Positions 10,400 through 21,182 of a stretch of DNA of 64,000 nucleotides are shown here, piece after piece; the first letter of the stretch is position 1; every line of letters begins with the position of its first letter. The position numbers and the translations under genes were made by a program. Below the pieces are notes generated by a model, which saw only the letters and a list, made by a program, of their open reading frames with translations, had not been told where the DNA came from and did not search any database. This stretch comes from Polytrichum commune (Eukaryota; Streptophyta; Polytrichopsida; Polytrichales; Polytrichaceae). The stretch is taken from positions 12,622,501 through 12,686,500 of the forward strand of contig OX485805.1 of NCBI GenBank assembly GCA_950295325.1, read 5' to 3'.

Positions 10400-11517
10400 C
10401 AGTTCTCTCGGCAAAGTTCAAGTTGAATATGGTTGTGATCCATGGTGGCGATTCTGCGTAAGGTGGATGCATCTTAAATGGTTAGTTTTTTTTTTCCTAC
10501 CCAGCCCACTTCTCCTAGTATATGAAACATGTGATTAGTACGAGACAATTAGCAAATCCGAATCGTGGCCATAGTTGAACTCCTTGCAATCCCTTGCAGT
10601 TTGATCCCACATAAGGTTAGGGAGTCTACCCAAACGATTGTTTTCAACCTTCGTCTTCCTAAATCACATGAACATCTTATTCATTAACCAAGTAAAGATT
10701 TGCATGCTCATTAAATGGTTATCAAATGCCCCCAATCATGTTGCCTATTCGATCTAGAACGATTAACATATTTTGAGTGCATAGTCTCATATCTTTTCAA
10801 ACACATATCTTCCTAGTATTTGTTCTTGGAGCCACACCTAACCCACATACCACTCAATATATAGTCATCCGATTCACATAAGTATCCGAATTAGGCACCT
10901 CTTCCCGATGAGGTGGGCCTCGGTTCAATTGGATGGTCGGAATCATGGTTCAAGGACCCCTCAAAGTGGGTCCCCACGACATTTGATGCGATGGCCGTGA
11001 TTTGTACAAGTGTATTATGCAATGTGGGAAACTATAATCTATATACGCGGTGTCTTGTCTTTTTGGTTTTGTCATTGGTGCCAAGAGCTCCCAAACCCTA
11101 GGGCAACGGCCGTGTTTCTCGGGGCCCGGGACATGAATGGTGGGCTCTATCATAACTCCTTCTCCTTCCTATTATAGTTTATATCCAAATTTATATCCGG
11201 AGTGAACCGTGGCAAGAAAAAACCACCCCACAATCGGGATGCTCTCATCATATCCAAACCGCCGGTGCGTCCGTTGGATTAGATTCGACGGTTGCGATTC
11301 GTACGGCATCTCAATCCCACGACCGTAGTCAAAACCTAGATATCTAGTGGCGACTGCTTTAAGTCCGGGCGAGTCAAAACAAAATATTTGCTTTGTCTTT
11401 TTTTGCGTTTGTAAAGGAAAGATCGCATAAACCCTTGTACCCCATTTTTATTTGTAGTGTATGAGTTGTCCGTGCGTTGGTGAAAAGCACATACACGGTC
11501 ATAATGGTCATGTGAAG
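10400..11517. other. No gene recognised
   Basis: Mixed sequence with no supported frame. A stretch at 11220-11370 (CCGCCGGTGCGTCCG, ATTCGACGGTTGCGATTCG, CTAGTGGCGACTGC) recalls the end of a plant retrotransposon LTR, but no partner LTR is present. Confidence 0.35.
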
Positions 11518-11699
11518 TGCCTTGGTTGGCTTGGGAGTCGTGGAGTTTATATAAACTCATTCATCATGCACGAAGGGGTTCGAATAAAAAAAGAGTGTCC
11601 TATGAGATTGAGGGCTATTTCATTTCAATTTGACTCCACTAAATTATTTTGTGGTGGTCGACTCTACTTTTGGAGTCAAATCTCTTTAAATAGTGTCTG

Positions 11700-11910
11700 G
11701 GAAGTTTTTGGGCATAGTCGGTCAAGATCCTAGTGATTTTAAATCCAACCAGTCGCATGTTGACATCTTCCGGTTTTGCTTTATTCAATTGAGGTATATT
11801 TTATAGATTCTTTTAAAATGATCGGTGATTCTCTTGAAGTCTCGAATGTCAATCGGTCATTTCTCAAACTCGACCGGTTCATCTGTAACTAACTGTCAGT
11901 TCTCCCTAGA
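11700..11910 (+). repeat. Family A repeat, copy 3
   Basis: It starts GGGAAGTTTTTGGGCATAG, then GGTCAAGATCCTAGTG, CAGTCGCATGTTG, TTGAGGTATATTTTATAG, CTCGACCGGTTCATCTGTAAC and the closing GTTCTCCCTAG. It is nested in a Mutator-like element. Confidence 0.65.
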
Positions 11911-11934
11911 CAATGCTCTTAAAGTACACCATTT

Positions 11935-12145
11935 ATGGTATTTAGTGTCACTTCCTATTCAGAGTTACACATTGCTATAACATTATATTGTTAATGCAAA
12001 TTTCTACCAAGTAAAGATGTGCATGTTATATACTGTCCGAACAACCAATTTGACCTTTGTTGGTAAAGAATGAGATCCGTACTAAACAATTATAGCATAA
12101 CGTAACTCCAAATAGTAAGCGATGATAAATACCATTAACGGTGTA
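11935..12145. mobile_element. MITE family L, copy 1
   Basis: The ends TACACCATTTATGGTATTTA and TAAATACCATTAACGGTGTA are inverted. Just inside, AGAGTTACAC-TTGCTATAAC pairs with TTATAGCATAACGTAACTCC. Relatives occur at 43176, 25573, 26703, 44014 and 44219, all sharing the GAGTTACG...TATAAC subterminal block. Confidence 0.6.
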
Positions 12146-12275
12146 GTCATTTACACGTTATGATAAAATTTACTATGTTTTCACCTTTGCAATGGATGAG
12201 TTCACGCAGACAACGCGAATCCCAACTACCTCGGTTTGCTACTGATTGTTGTAATTCCTTTTGGAGTGACTAGTG

Positions 12276-13058
12276 TACACTAAATATTGTACGTAGTGTC
12301 AAATGGTATTTTATGTCACTAAGGTAACTTTTCCAATGACACTTCTTATGAAGAGGTTTTACAAGTATTGTCATCCCATCTTAGCTTTACTTCATCCAAA
12401 TGTCAGTAATTGAAACAAAGTTTGGTATGTTCTGCATTCTAACACTTTCTGTGATGAAATATTGTCATGGATGATCAAACTTTGAATGAAAAATCACATA
12501 GTGAGTGATAGTAATTGCAACGTTGTAAATCTTTAATGCCCAATTTTCTCTACAAGGAATGACAAATACTATTAAGTATGAATTTAGTGTCAGTGACACT
12601 ACATGAGCGGTTTACAATTAGTATTGAGCAATACACAAATAGAATTGGTGACATGAAGGGTGAGTTTCCATGTAGGCCACTCGCCCACCAGATTCTAGTG
12701 TGAATAAGGATAAACCCATCCAAATGTAGAGGGAATCTAGTGGGGTAGGGTTCGTTTGTGCCAATTAGCTACTTCCATCTTCTCAAATTTGGGCCCACCT
12801 ACTAATCTCCTCCTCCTTCTAAAACCGGTCTCCAAAAGCTTTTGATATCCGGCACTTGTAGGTTGAAAATTCTTGAGTGAATGCATGAAAGTCTAGCGGC
12901 ATGTGTCCACATCCCTCCACATTCTAGCGGACTACCAGAATGTGGTTGGATGACGACTTGCGCTTAAATACATGCAAACACCTCCAATCCACTATACTCT
13001 AGAATCTAGTGGACAAGTGACCTACATGGAAACTCGTTTTATATACAATGATTCATGT
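12276..13058. mobile_element. MITE family K, copy 2, interrupted
   Basis: The left end TACACTAAATATTGTACGTAG and the K internal words are intact up to GAATTGGTGACA (12654). The right end resumes after a 374-bp inverted-repeat insertion (12662-13035) as TACAATGATTCATGTAG. The interruption shows the insert is the younger element. Confidence 0.5.
12662..13035. mobile_element. Inverted-repeat element nested in K copy 2
   Basis: The left end GAGTTTCCATGTAGGCCACT...AGATTCTAG matches the inverted right end CTAGAATCTAGTGGAC...CCTACATGGAAACTC over roughly 37 bp with few mismatches. Internal words CACATTCTAGCGGAC and ATTCTAGTGG repeat the subterminal sequence. The target duplication is not clear and superfamily is unknown. 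Confidence 0.65.
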
Positions 13059-13289
13059 AGTTAAGTTAAAGTATGCAAGCCCAAGCTTTGTAATGTTTTT
13101 CTTTTTTGTGTGTGTCAAAGTGAGATCTCAGTTTTATACAAGGCTGATGGAACAGGGTTACAGTGTCCCTCATATTATCTCTCTGCATATAAATTTGGGA
13201 AATAAGTTAAGAGATACAACCACTTGACTTAGAGAGGAAACCCACAACGGGGGTTATTTAATATGGCCCCATCACCAACAAGGAACGGG

Positions 13290-13445
13290 GATAACCAACC
13301 GCTAGTTACAGATGAACTGGTTGAAGTTCAGGACTTTAGGAATGTTACCAATCGTTTTAGAGCAATCCATGGAATATAATTTAAATTAATATAAAAAAAA
13401 CCGAATAATCACAACATGTAATTGGTTGGATTTGGAAACACTAGG
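13290..13445 (-). repeat. Family A repeat, copy 4, truncated
   Basis: Reverse orientation: CCGCTAGTTACAGATGAAC, AGGACTTTAGGAATG, CCAATCGTTTTAGAG, AATTGGTTGGATTTGGAAAC, ACTAGGAT. It lacks the terminal TTATGCCCAAAAA part. Confidence 0.55.
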
Positions 13446-13659
13446 ATATTCATTAAATATGAAATGTGTACCCTCTCATTACCAATAAAACCGAAGTAAG
13501 AGGAGCCATGCAGAAGCACTCCATTAAGAAACTTACCAATCTAGAACCCCCAAAACCAACCATTAAAACCCTCATGAAGAAAATACACCAGAATGTCATC
13601 AAATATCTCACATATCTTGTCCTAAACAAAAGAAAACTCAAAAATAAACAAGGACATGT

Positions 13660-13675
13660 CCCCCCCCCCCCCCCC
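13660..13675 (+). repeat. C16 homopolymer
   Basis: Sixteen consecutive C, a mononucleotide run likely to vary in length. Confidence 0.9.
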
Positions 13676-14244
13676 TCCCAAGAGGCATAACACCATGTGT
13701 TGCATCGCGGACAACCATGATCAACATTAAGCCAACATGCTCACATTCATGCCGGTACCTAGCTACAGGAGTCATTTTTTCTTTTTCTTTTCTTTCACCA
13801 AATATGACCAAAAATCTCCTTGGACATTGATCCCCAATTAATGGACGGTGTTGCTCCTTTGTGCAAAAGTCTCTTGCACACATCGGTTGGCATCAAACCC
13901 AAGTAAAACCTCGATGTCTAGTATAAATACCTTTTTTATTTTACTCCTTGACATAAGATAATGTATATAGTAAGGTGTCAAATATATGCAATATAAAATT
14001 TAATCTATGAACTTGGTGAAGCTTGTATAAATTGTGTATATGGTTGTATGTTGAGACCCCACACTGATAAGGGTTAATGGACCTTGCATTCAAACTCAAT
14101 ATTGGACTTGAGCTTGAAGAGAAGGAGTGTTGTTTTTAGGTGACGACCGCCACGATTTTGTGGGAAAGCTATTTCACATCAACGTCACATCAATATTTCT
14201 CATATATTGGACCCATACTTTTTACATGCAACACAACTCAAATA

Positions 14245-14496
14245 CAGTAACCTCCCGCTTAAGTACGCATCCCGGTTAAGTACGCATTTTTTGGCAAAAA
14301 AATTAGGGTTCAAGATTTCTTAGTCGAACATGTCGTGAATCGTCATTTGGTGTAAGTTTTGAAGTTTTTTTTGCATTTGGCTTTGAGGTCGACCGCTCGC
14401 GATTTGGGAAACCCTAAATCCTAAAGTACGCACCTACCACCTAAGTACGCACAAATTGCGCATGTTCAAGTTGCGTACTTAAGCGGGAGGTCACTA
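14245..14496 (-). mobile_element. Pogo-like MITE, 252 bp
   Basis: The left end CAGTAACCTCCCGCTTAAGT and the inverted right end ACTTAAGCGGGAGGTCACTA match apart from two positions. TA lies on both sides (14243-14244 and 14497-14498). The end family is the same as in 727-1384. On the minus strand it keeps the final codons and 3' untranslated region of a pogo-type transposase, so it is an internal-deletion product rather than a random hairpin. Confidence 0.8.
14320..14376 (-). pseudogene. Transposase C-terminal tail with PIP-box-like motif
   Basis: The minus-strand frame reads MQKKLQNLHQMTIHDMFD then TAA. The motif QMTIHDMF (14326-14349) matches the tail QMTLHDMF of the element at 0.7-1.4 kb. 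It resembles a PCNA-interacting peptide with M in the first aromatic position. The sequence after the stop (GAACC-TAATTTTTT, GCCAAAAAA) is also shared. This is a fragment; the rest of the transposase is absent. Confidence 0.6.
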
Positions 14497-14984
14497 TACA
14501 AAGCTTCTTATGTTCAAAATTGAGGAAGGCAACCTTTACTTGGTTACTTTTCTTACTAGGAAACCTATATTTGAGTGGTGTGTGGTTGCATAACATTATT
14601 GAGCCATGCGGGTCGGTTCCATGACCCTAGAATATGTCAAATTATATTATACGGGCACTCGAAAAAACTAGGAAAATTTATTTACTATTCATACATTAAG
14701 GCTAAACTTGAAAATTTTGGGTGAAGCCATAATCATGACACTATGCGCATGAATTGCCGTTCATCCCAATATTTGACACTCAACTTATTATTAATAGATT
14801 CTATATTAGTGAAAATGCTAACACTATTCACAATATTCTTATTATTCATACTGGCATTATTCATTATTTGTACCAGCGTCAATTTCTTCTTATTTTCTAA
14901 GTTTCTTCCCATGAAGGTAAGATAGTTGAGGCCCTTGTCAGATGCTAAATATAGAGTGGAACACAACAATGCAGCTAAATGATG

Positions 14985-15240
14985 TTATGTGGTGTGACGC
15001 CAAAAATGGATAGTAACAATACATGTGTCTAAAAGAGCTTGAACTATGTGCTCAGAATATGATAACCAATTCAAGCTCAACATGTACTCAACATAATTTA
15101 GAGTTCTCAATGACAACTTCATGAGCACAAGAATCTCCACTTTGATCATGAATAAGATATACGTATTAGCTCCAAAAAACATGAGTAAAACGGGTATGGC
15201 CTTGGTTTGGATTTGCTAAAACTCTCATACTAATTGTGTA
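14985..15240 (+). repeat. Dispersed repeat family R, copy 1
   Basis: Shared with 58785-58930 and 63250-63500: an ATGAGCA-AAGAATCTCCACTTTGATCATGAATAAGAT block, AGCTCCAAAAA-ATGAG, a TTTGGATTTG word and CTAATTG-ATGT. No terminal repeats were found. It could be a retrotransposon fragment. Confidence 0.5.
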
Positions 15241-15249
15241 TTTTAGACC

Positions 15250-16143
15250 CAACAAAAGCACCTTTATAGGAAATTTGCATATATGTGTAAGAACCAAGTA
15301 TTTGTTTAGGGGCTATTTATCTTAGTCTTTGAAATTTTTGGGACCCTATAATTATTGAAACTACTACTTATCATCATTTTCCTCCACCCTAGATGTAATT
15401 AAAAGTTCCACAAATTGTGAAAGAAATTACACCCTATTTTATTTAGAAGAAATAGGAATTCAAAATTTTCCTCTTGGTATTGGAGTGGCTTTGTTGATGT
15501 TTGTCATGCAAGATAACATAGCAAAATGACAAAACTTGTGAACAATTTGAAGATGCTTGGTTATGCGGTTGAGGGAGCTATAGAAGATGACCATGAAGAG
15601 CGAAACCTACCTCACCATGCTTCTAGCCCTTTAAAAAAAACCTATTTTTCTTGTTACATCCACATTGGACCAACGTTCACATTCATAGTGAACCAAATCT
15701 CATTCACATTGATTGAAATCTTAGTTTCCAACAAATCCCCGTGATTTTTTTAACATAACTTATCACACCTTCAAAATATACTCATCCTCCAAAAAATTGA
15801 TTCATTCCAATTTTTTTGAAAATAACTAGCATAATTTTGTAATACCCTATGTTATATATAGGTTAATTATAAATATTTAATCAATCCTAATGTATATATA
15901 TATTTAAATCATGTCTTATGAATATATTACACCCTACCTTTTCTCGCACATTGTTTGTACGTAGTTCACTAGCGAACTACCCTGAATTTCAAATCTTGGG
16001 AAAGATAGGCTAGTTGGAAAAAAGTAACCATTTAATACCCATCCACCTTAATGTCCAACCACTAACCCTAGCTTAAGATTTCCTAATGTTTGTACATGAT
16101 GTATGGATGGATGGTATTGTATTACCAAGATAAGTAGTTGCTA
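15250..16143. other. No gene recognised, A+T-rich
   Basis: The stretch contains short TATATA tracts near 15890. A short open frame at 15526-15744 has no recognisable motif. Confidence 0.35.
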
Positions 16144-16152
16144 CACAAATTT

Positions 16153-16400
16153 GGCTGGGGATTCGTGGCACTCACTTAAAATCATCCATCCAAGATATCG
16201 TGGATGAAGTGGCTCCAATAAAAAAAAAGCCCCTCTATGGGGTTGAGGGCCGATTCATTCGAATGTGACGTCACTAGACTAATTCGGGGCCTTTGACTTT
16301 ATTTCCGGAATCAAATTGCCCAAAAATAGCCATTTAGATGATTCCTGTGTTTTTTTCATCCGCACAGATGATTTTAAGTGAGTGCCACGAATCCCCGGCC
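16153..16400. mobile_element. Mutator-like MITE, 248 bp
   Basis: The ends GGCTGGGGATTCGTGGCACT and AGTGCCACGAATCCCCGGCC are inverted for about 34 bp. The flanking 9-mers CACAAATTT (16144-16152) and CACAAATCT (16401-16409) match at 8 of 9 positions, the target-duplication size of Mutator elements. Its ends resemble those at 8987 and 11528. Non-coding. Confidence 0.8.
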
Positions 16401-16409
16401 CACAAATCT

Positions 16410-18220
16410 TTCCAAGTACCTATGAATTAGTTTGGCACTCAAATACCAAACCTCATAGGAGGATATGATAGTAACCGATGATTATTTTGGATAAAATTAG
16501 ATTCAATCATACAAAATAAATTGAATTGGATGTGAAATTTTGAGATAACCAAATTCATTCACATTCAAGAGGGTCCAAGTTCATTGGACTTAGGTGCCAT
16601 GTGGGAAGCATGTTTGGTTTGAAATGTTGCAAACACTATCTTCTACAACATGCAAGGATCACATGCAAGCAAGCTCACCTCCACACTCAACCCTCAACAA
16701 CTTTATACAAGCATAATGCAAATACCGGTATCATACCACCGACAACTAGTAAATTATGATAAAGATTAAAATTAGACCATGGTGAACATGAGTTCAAACT
16801 TGTATTAGACTTAATTGTATCAATGGAACCCCAAGAAAAGTATAGTATTATTTTTAAAGTAACAAGAATAAGAATAAGAATAATTAATTGCATGCATATG
16901 AGTAGTTTGTTATGTAGATATATTATACAATATTAAAGATAAACATGAAGAGGTCTCGCACATGTGGTGGATTGAGTTCAATTTAGCCATCTCTCTGTCC
17001 TCGTTGCAATAACCAGGCACCGTTTCTTGAGCTTTGAAGTATCTCATGTTGGACATCCATGCCTACGGATCAGAATGGAATGACCCGATTTAGATTCTGG
17101 TAGAGTTGGCCACTCTTGTACATGTGAAGTGAAGTCCCAGGAAGAGTGGCACCCAAACGATTCTTATGAAAATGAGCCCATGGATGAGCCTTTTGGAATA
17201 TTTTGCTATCCAAAGGACTCACACAATTGTTTAAACCCACCTTCCCAAACTTCACATACTCCAATTTCCTATTATTCATGTCTTTCACTAAAACAATGTG
17301 ATGCACAAACTCAAATGCTATTTCCCATCATCTTTCATGAAATATCAAAACATACCCAAGAAGGTATGCAAACCCTCATCCCTCAACTTCTTGCATAACA
17401 CAACATGACATGTGATTATTCTTTTTTTGTTAGGCTTCAAATTCACCCAAGGAAACAACCTAGGGAACTAGGTGTCAAAGAAGTCTGAGCTAGGGTTTAT
17501 AAGGATTAAGGTCGCATTGGATTAAGGTTTCTAATAACAATATAGGTTATATACTCCTTCACTTCTTCTTTATTAACCTAATCTCCAACTCATGGTTCAA
17601 TGTGCTTTCTAAGTCGTATGTGATTCAATTCTATGTGTGTGTGGACACCTATCACTCCAATTACATTCTAAACAAGTCATGAAGCTAAAAAAACTTGGCA
17701 AATAGTCAATGGCTTATAGTCAAGGCAATATCCATGGTAATGTCTCCTGAGTAACTCCATCGTATTTAATTGCCATGAATTATACTTGCAATAATCTCAC
17801 ATTTGACTCATTTTAATTAACTTACAATCATCATGCCAAACTTCACAACTGTAATCACCACCTTCATCTTCGGTGGACCTGACAACTTATCTCAAGATTC
17901 AACCACATAGGTTAACTTAACATCAACACATCATCAAGATAGGCTACAACCTTTGTTTATATGCTTTTAATCTATCTTGTGCACACACATGATTTGTATT
18001 AATTATCCAATTAATTTGGTAAGGTAAAGTTTGTCTCATTCCTAGGTAATGTCCTTAGCAGCTTATAGCATGCACAAAGTATCACGGACTTTGTCATCAC
18101 TGCATGTAGCCTTGATTTGTATCTGACAAGGTGCAATAGATCTAACTCGACTATATTCTCTCAATACATGGGAATGCCCTTTCTCTATGTTGAATATCAA
18201 ATTTTGACATGGCTATGACC
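16410..18220. other. No gene recognised
   Basis: An 89-codon open frame at 17129-17398 has mixed composition, but I cannot assign it. The remainder shows no repeats with partners in this window. Confidence 0.35.
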
Positions 18221-19630
18221 CGTCAATTCTAATAATAGCTCCACCCATCGCAACCCTCTCTTCGCTACTTTCTTTCTTTGGGGCTACTTGCCCAACTCTC
18301 ATGCCAAGGCTTGGCTATGGCCTAACAAATTTTTTTAGTTGTGATTGTGCACATCGCATGCCTCTCAGTTTTCACCACAAGGTAGTGCATTTCACTCTCA
18401 TGGTTCACTCTCAACCAAGTATTGGCTATGGCCTTCCTCTTTCACTCAAGTTAATTTCCTCGCTTGAACTTTGTCAACTCGTAAACTTGGGCTACTTAGC
18501 CTATTCACTTCCATTCATACATGCTATTGCATTTCTTAAGTTTTCAAGCATCTTTTTTCTCCTTCTCTGATTCATTTGGCTATCAACCTCCTACTCTCAT
18601 GCAAGTATTCTTTATCTCTCGACCTCATAATACTCATGCCCTTGTTCAAATTTCATAGGATTATTGCCTTCATTTCAACAATTAGACTTCACCTCCTCTC
18701 ATAGGTTGGGTGGATTAGCTTACGTGCTCATGGCCTAATGACTCTCTCATATCATGCATTCAAACTCTCTTTCTCTCTTTGCTTGAGCAACTTATGGCTT
18801 TCTATAGGCTGACACTCTCTCAATCCTCTGAAGATTATTGCTCTTCGCTTTGGCAAGTTGCCCTTACTTCTCCTCACAAGTTGAGTAATTAGCTTAATAT
18901 TTATTGCCTCTTACATTCCTACATGCATTCGATCTCAATAGCTCTTTCAATCACTCCATTCATCCACATTAGGCCTCAACATATATTGCTTCTTCAATCT
19001 TATCTTCAATCTTTCTCTCATTAAGTCTATCGCCAATAATTTGTTCACTTAGGCTCGACTATGATTCTCAAAATCTTTGTTCAACTCATTGTTAACTTTA
19101 TCTCTGTCCTTACTCATAATTTAATGGTTCTCATGTCATAATCTTTTTGACCTTTCTCTCACTCATATACTTGTCAAACTAGCTTTCTTTCTCTCGGCAA
19201 TCAATCTTCTCACAAGGCTATCGCCAAAGTTCATTTACTCACATTGACTCCAACTCTGACTACTTACAAATGTTTCACTTGCTCATGCTAGCAGTTTACT
19301 TGCTCGAGTCCATACTCTGCTTATGGCCTTCTCTCAACTGCACTTCACATACTGATTGACTTCAAATTTTGAGCCTCAATCAAAGTTAAATTATTCAAAG
19401 AATCACTTGGTGTAGTCGATTGCCTTTCTAGCCTATGACTACTTGCCAATCTCAATCATTGAGCATCGGTGATACTAAGTCTATTGCCTTCTACAAGACT
19501 ATGCTGGATTTTATTGATAGCAAATAGCCTCCTCCTTTCATAGCCGTCCTTCTCCTTATCCCACCAAAAGGGAAGAGAAGTTACATGCAATAACCATCCT
19601 AAGTGGTTATTGCCTTTCCAATCTCACTAA
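18221..19630 (+). repeat. Pyrimidine-rich tract with recurring GGCTATGGCC-like words
   Basis: The + strand is markedly C+T rich. Variants of GGCTAT-GCC/TTATGGCC/TATTGCC recur at 18225, 18311, 18424, 18726, 19211, 19319, 19435 and 19480, mixed with TCACTCTC words. Spacing is irregular. It looks like an eroded tandem repeat or a decayed biased sequence, not a gene. Confidence 0.35.
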
Positions 19631-20158
19631 GGATGAGATCCTCATTGTCATTTTCCAGATGAAAAGTAATTAAATTGAAAATTTGCCATCTTCAGCCAGG
19701 CTATGGCTAGAAAACTTAGTCTACATGACATGTTGGAGGACACTCATCCCAACTGAAACAAACCTTGATTTTCTTGTTCAATACTGGAAAAATACTAAAA
19801 TTTCCCTTCACCGTCATTTGGAAATGTTTGTGTGTCAATGCACCATTGCACTCAACATAATACAAACTTGCCATGCATTCCTCCTCAATGAACTTCCTTT
19901 AATTCACAAGAAAACCAATGTCAATATCCACTCCACCTACTGCAATTGTAACAAATGCTTGAAAGTACTTAAGAGAGGATTTTCTCTTGGGTGTGGGAAC
20001 ACAAATTCAACATTGCACTCATGCATGAAGCAAAAGGATAGAGGGAAAAAAAAAAGCTTTGTCACGCTTCACAACATTGCATGATGTTGAGAATGACCAA
20101 GGCGAATCATACTCCAATACTGCCACACAACCTAGACATGTTTCCATCTTGGGGTGAT

Positions 20159-20546
20159 CACACCCCCTTATGTTTCATAACTAAGTGCGATAAAAGTTTG
20201 CTACCCTATATTATATGCTATTTATAATTTTAAAAATTATGATATTTTTTCTACATATACACAATCATTGATGATATCTATTTTATATTTTTTGAAAATT
20301 TTCATCACCTTCATTTTTTGAAGTAATTTTTTTAGTTCAATTCTGCGTCATTTTAGTTAGAAACAGTATGTTTATTAAAAAAACAAAATCATCAAATTTG
20401 GTTACCATTTTTTACGATGTAATAGATACCATGTATATCTACTTGTGGAAAAAACTAAGAAAATTTTGACCCATTTTGGTGATGCTTTATGTAAAAAGTA
20501 GTTTATATATATATCGCACGTGGTGTTCAACTTGACAATGGAGTGC
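20159..20546. mobile_element. MITE family P, copy 1
   Basis: The right end GTGGTGTTCAACTTGACAATGGAGTG is the inverse of the left end of 43406-43787. Internal words match that element inverted: GTTTGCTACCCT, AAAATTATGATAT, GATGATATCT, GAAACAGTATG, CCCATTTTGG. The left end is eroded (CACACCCCCTTATG). Confidence 0.6.
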
Positions 20547-20653
20547 ACTCCCCGGGTTTCCATCCACCTACACATGTCCCCTACATTGACGCCACATGCA
20601 ACCTTAACTCCTTTTTAAAATTGGTCAACCTTTGGTTAGTGGTAACTGGGATG

Positions 20654-21030
20654 CCCTAACATTACCCAACCCAATACTCTTAACTCCGGCGCGGAGTTCG
20701 ATGCGGCTCCGATGCGGCTCCGGGGAGGTTCGGATGCCAGCTCTGGTGGGTCCATTTTTCTGGCCCTCCCCGTTTTGGCCCCTTGATGATTTTTTTGGGT
20801 TTTTTTTTTGCTAAATTTGGGTTCTACGGCCCCAAATTACTCTAGGAGGCCCCTTATGAGATCAAGTAAGGCCCCACCCAATCAAAAAAATAGGGGGCAA
20901 TTTTTGCCCCAACCCACCCGAACCCACCGAAGCTGGCATCCGAACCTCCCCGGAGCCGCGTCGGAGCCGCGTCGGAGCCGCATCGAACTCCGCGCCGGAG
21001 TTAAGAGTATTGGGCTGGGTAATGTTATCC
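20654..21030. mobile_element. Mutator-like element with 9-bp target duplication
   Basis: Long G+C-rich inverted repeats of about 110 bp (ATTACCCAACCCAATACTC, GGCGCGGAGTTCGATGCGG and their inverse) enclose a short A+T-rich centre. The 9-mer ACTGGGATG lies on both sides (20645-20653 and 21031-21039), a perfect Mutator-size duplication. Each arm carries an 11-bp tandem repeat: two units at 20700-20722 (CGATGCGGCTC) and three at 20951-20983 (CGGAGCCGCGT). The extreme 3 bp of the ends do not match. Non-coding. Confidence 0.85.
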
Positions 21031-21182
21031 ACTGGGATGTGCAACCATGCAATCGGTTAGCTCACGTACGAGTTGCCCTAGATGGCTCCCTATTTCATCT
21101 TCACATGGGTTGGAATGTAGTTCCCATGTGGGATACAATTGAGACATGGCAAATTTTGAAGGGAAAATAATTATTTGGTGTT

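Larger units (their letters stand above)
11528..12226. mobile_element. Mutator-like element, composite
   Basis: The left end GGCTTGGGAGTCGTGGAG...AAACTCATTCATC and right end GATGAGTTCACGC...GCGAATCCCAAC are inverted. Flanking 10-mers TGCCTTGGTT (11518-11527) and TACCTCGGTT (12227-12236) match at 8 of 10 positions, as expected for an aged Mutator-type target duplication. The body holds a family A copy (11700-11910) and a family L MITE (11935-12145). There is no transposase. Confidence 0.55.

Noticed and set aside
19683-20084. 133-codon open frame
   Set aside because: Cysteine- and leucine-scattered composition with no motif, following a biased CT-rich tract. No start context or neighbour supports a gene.
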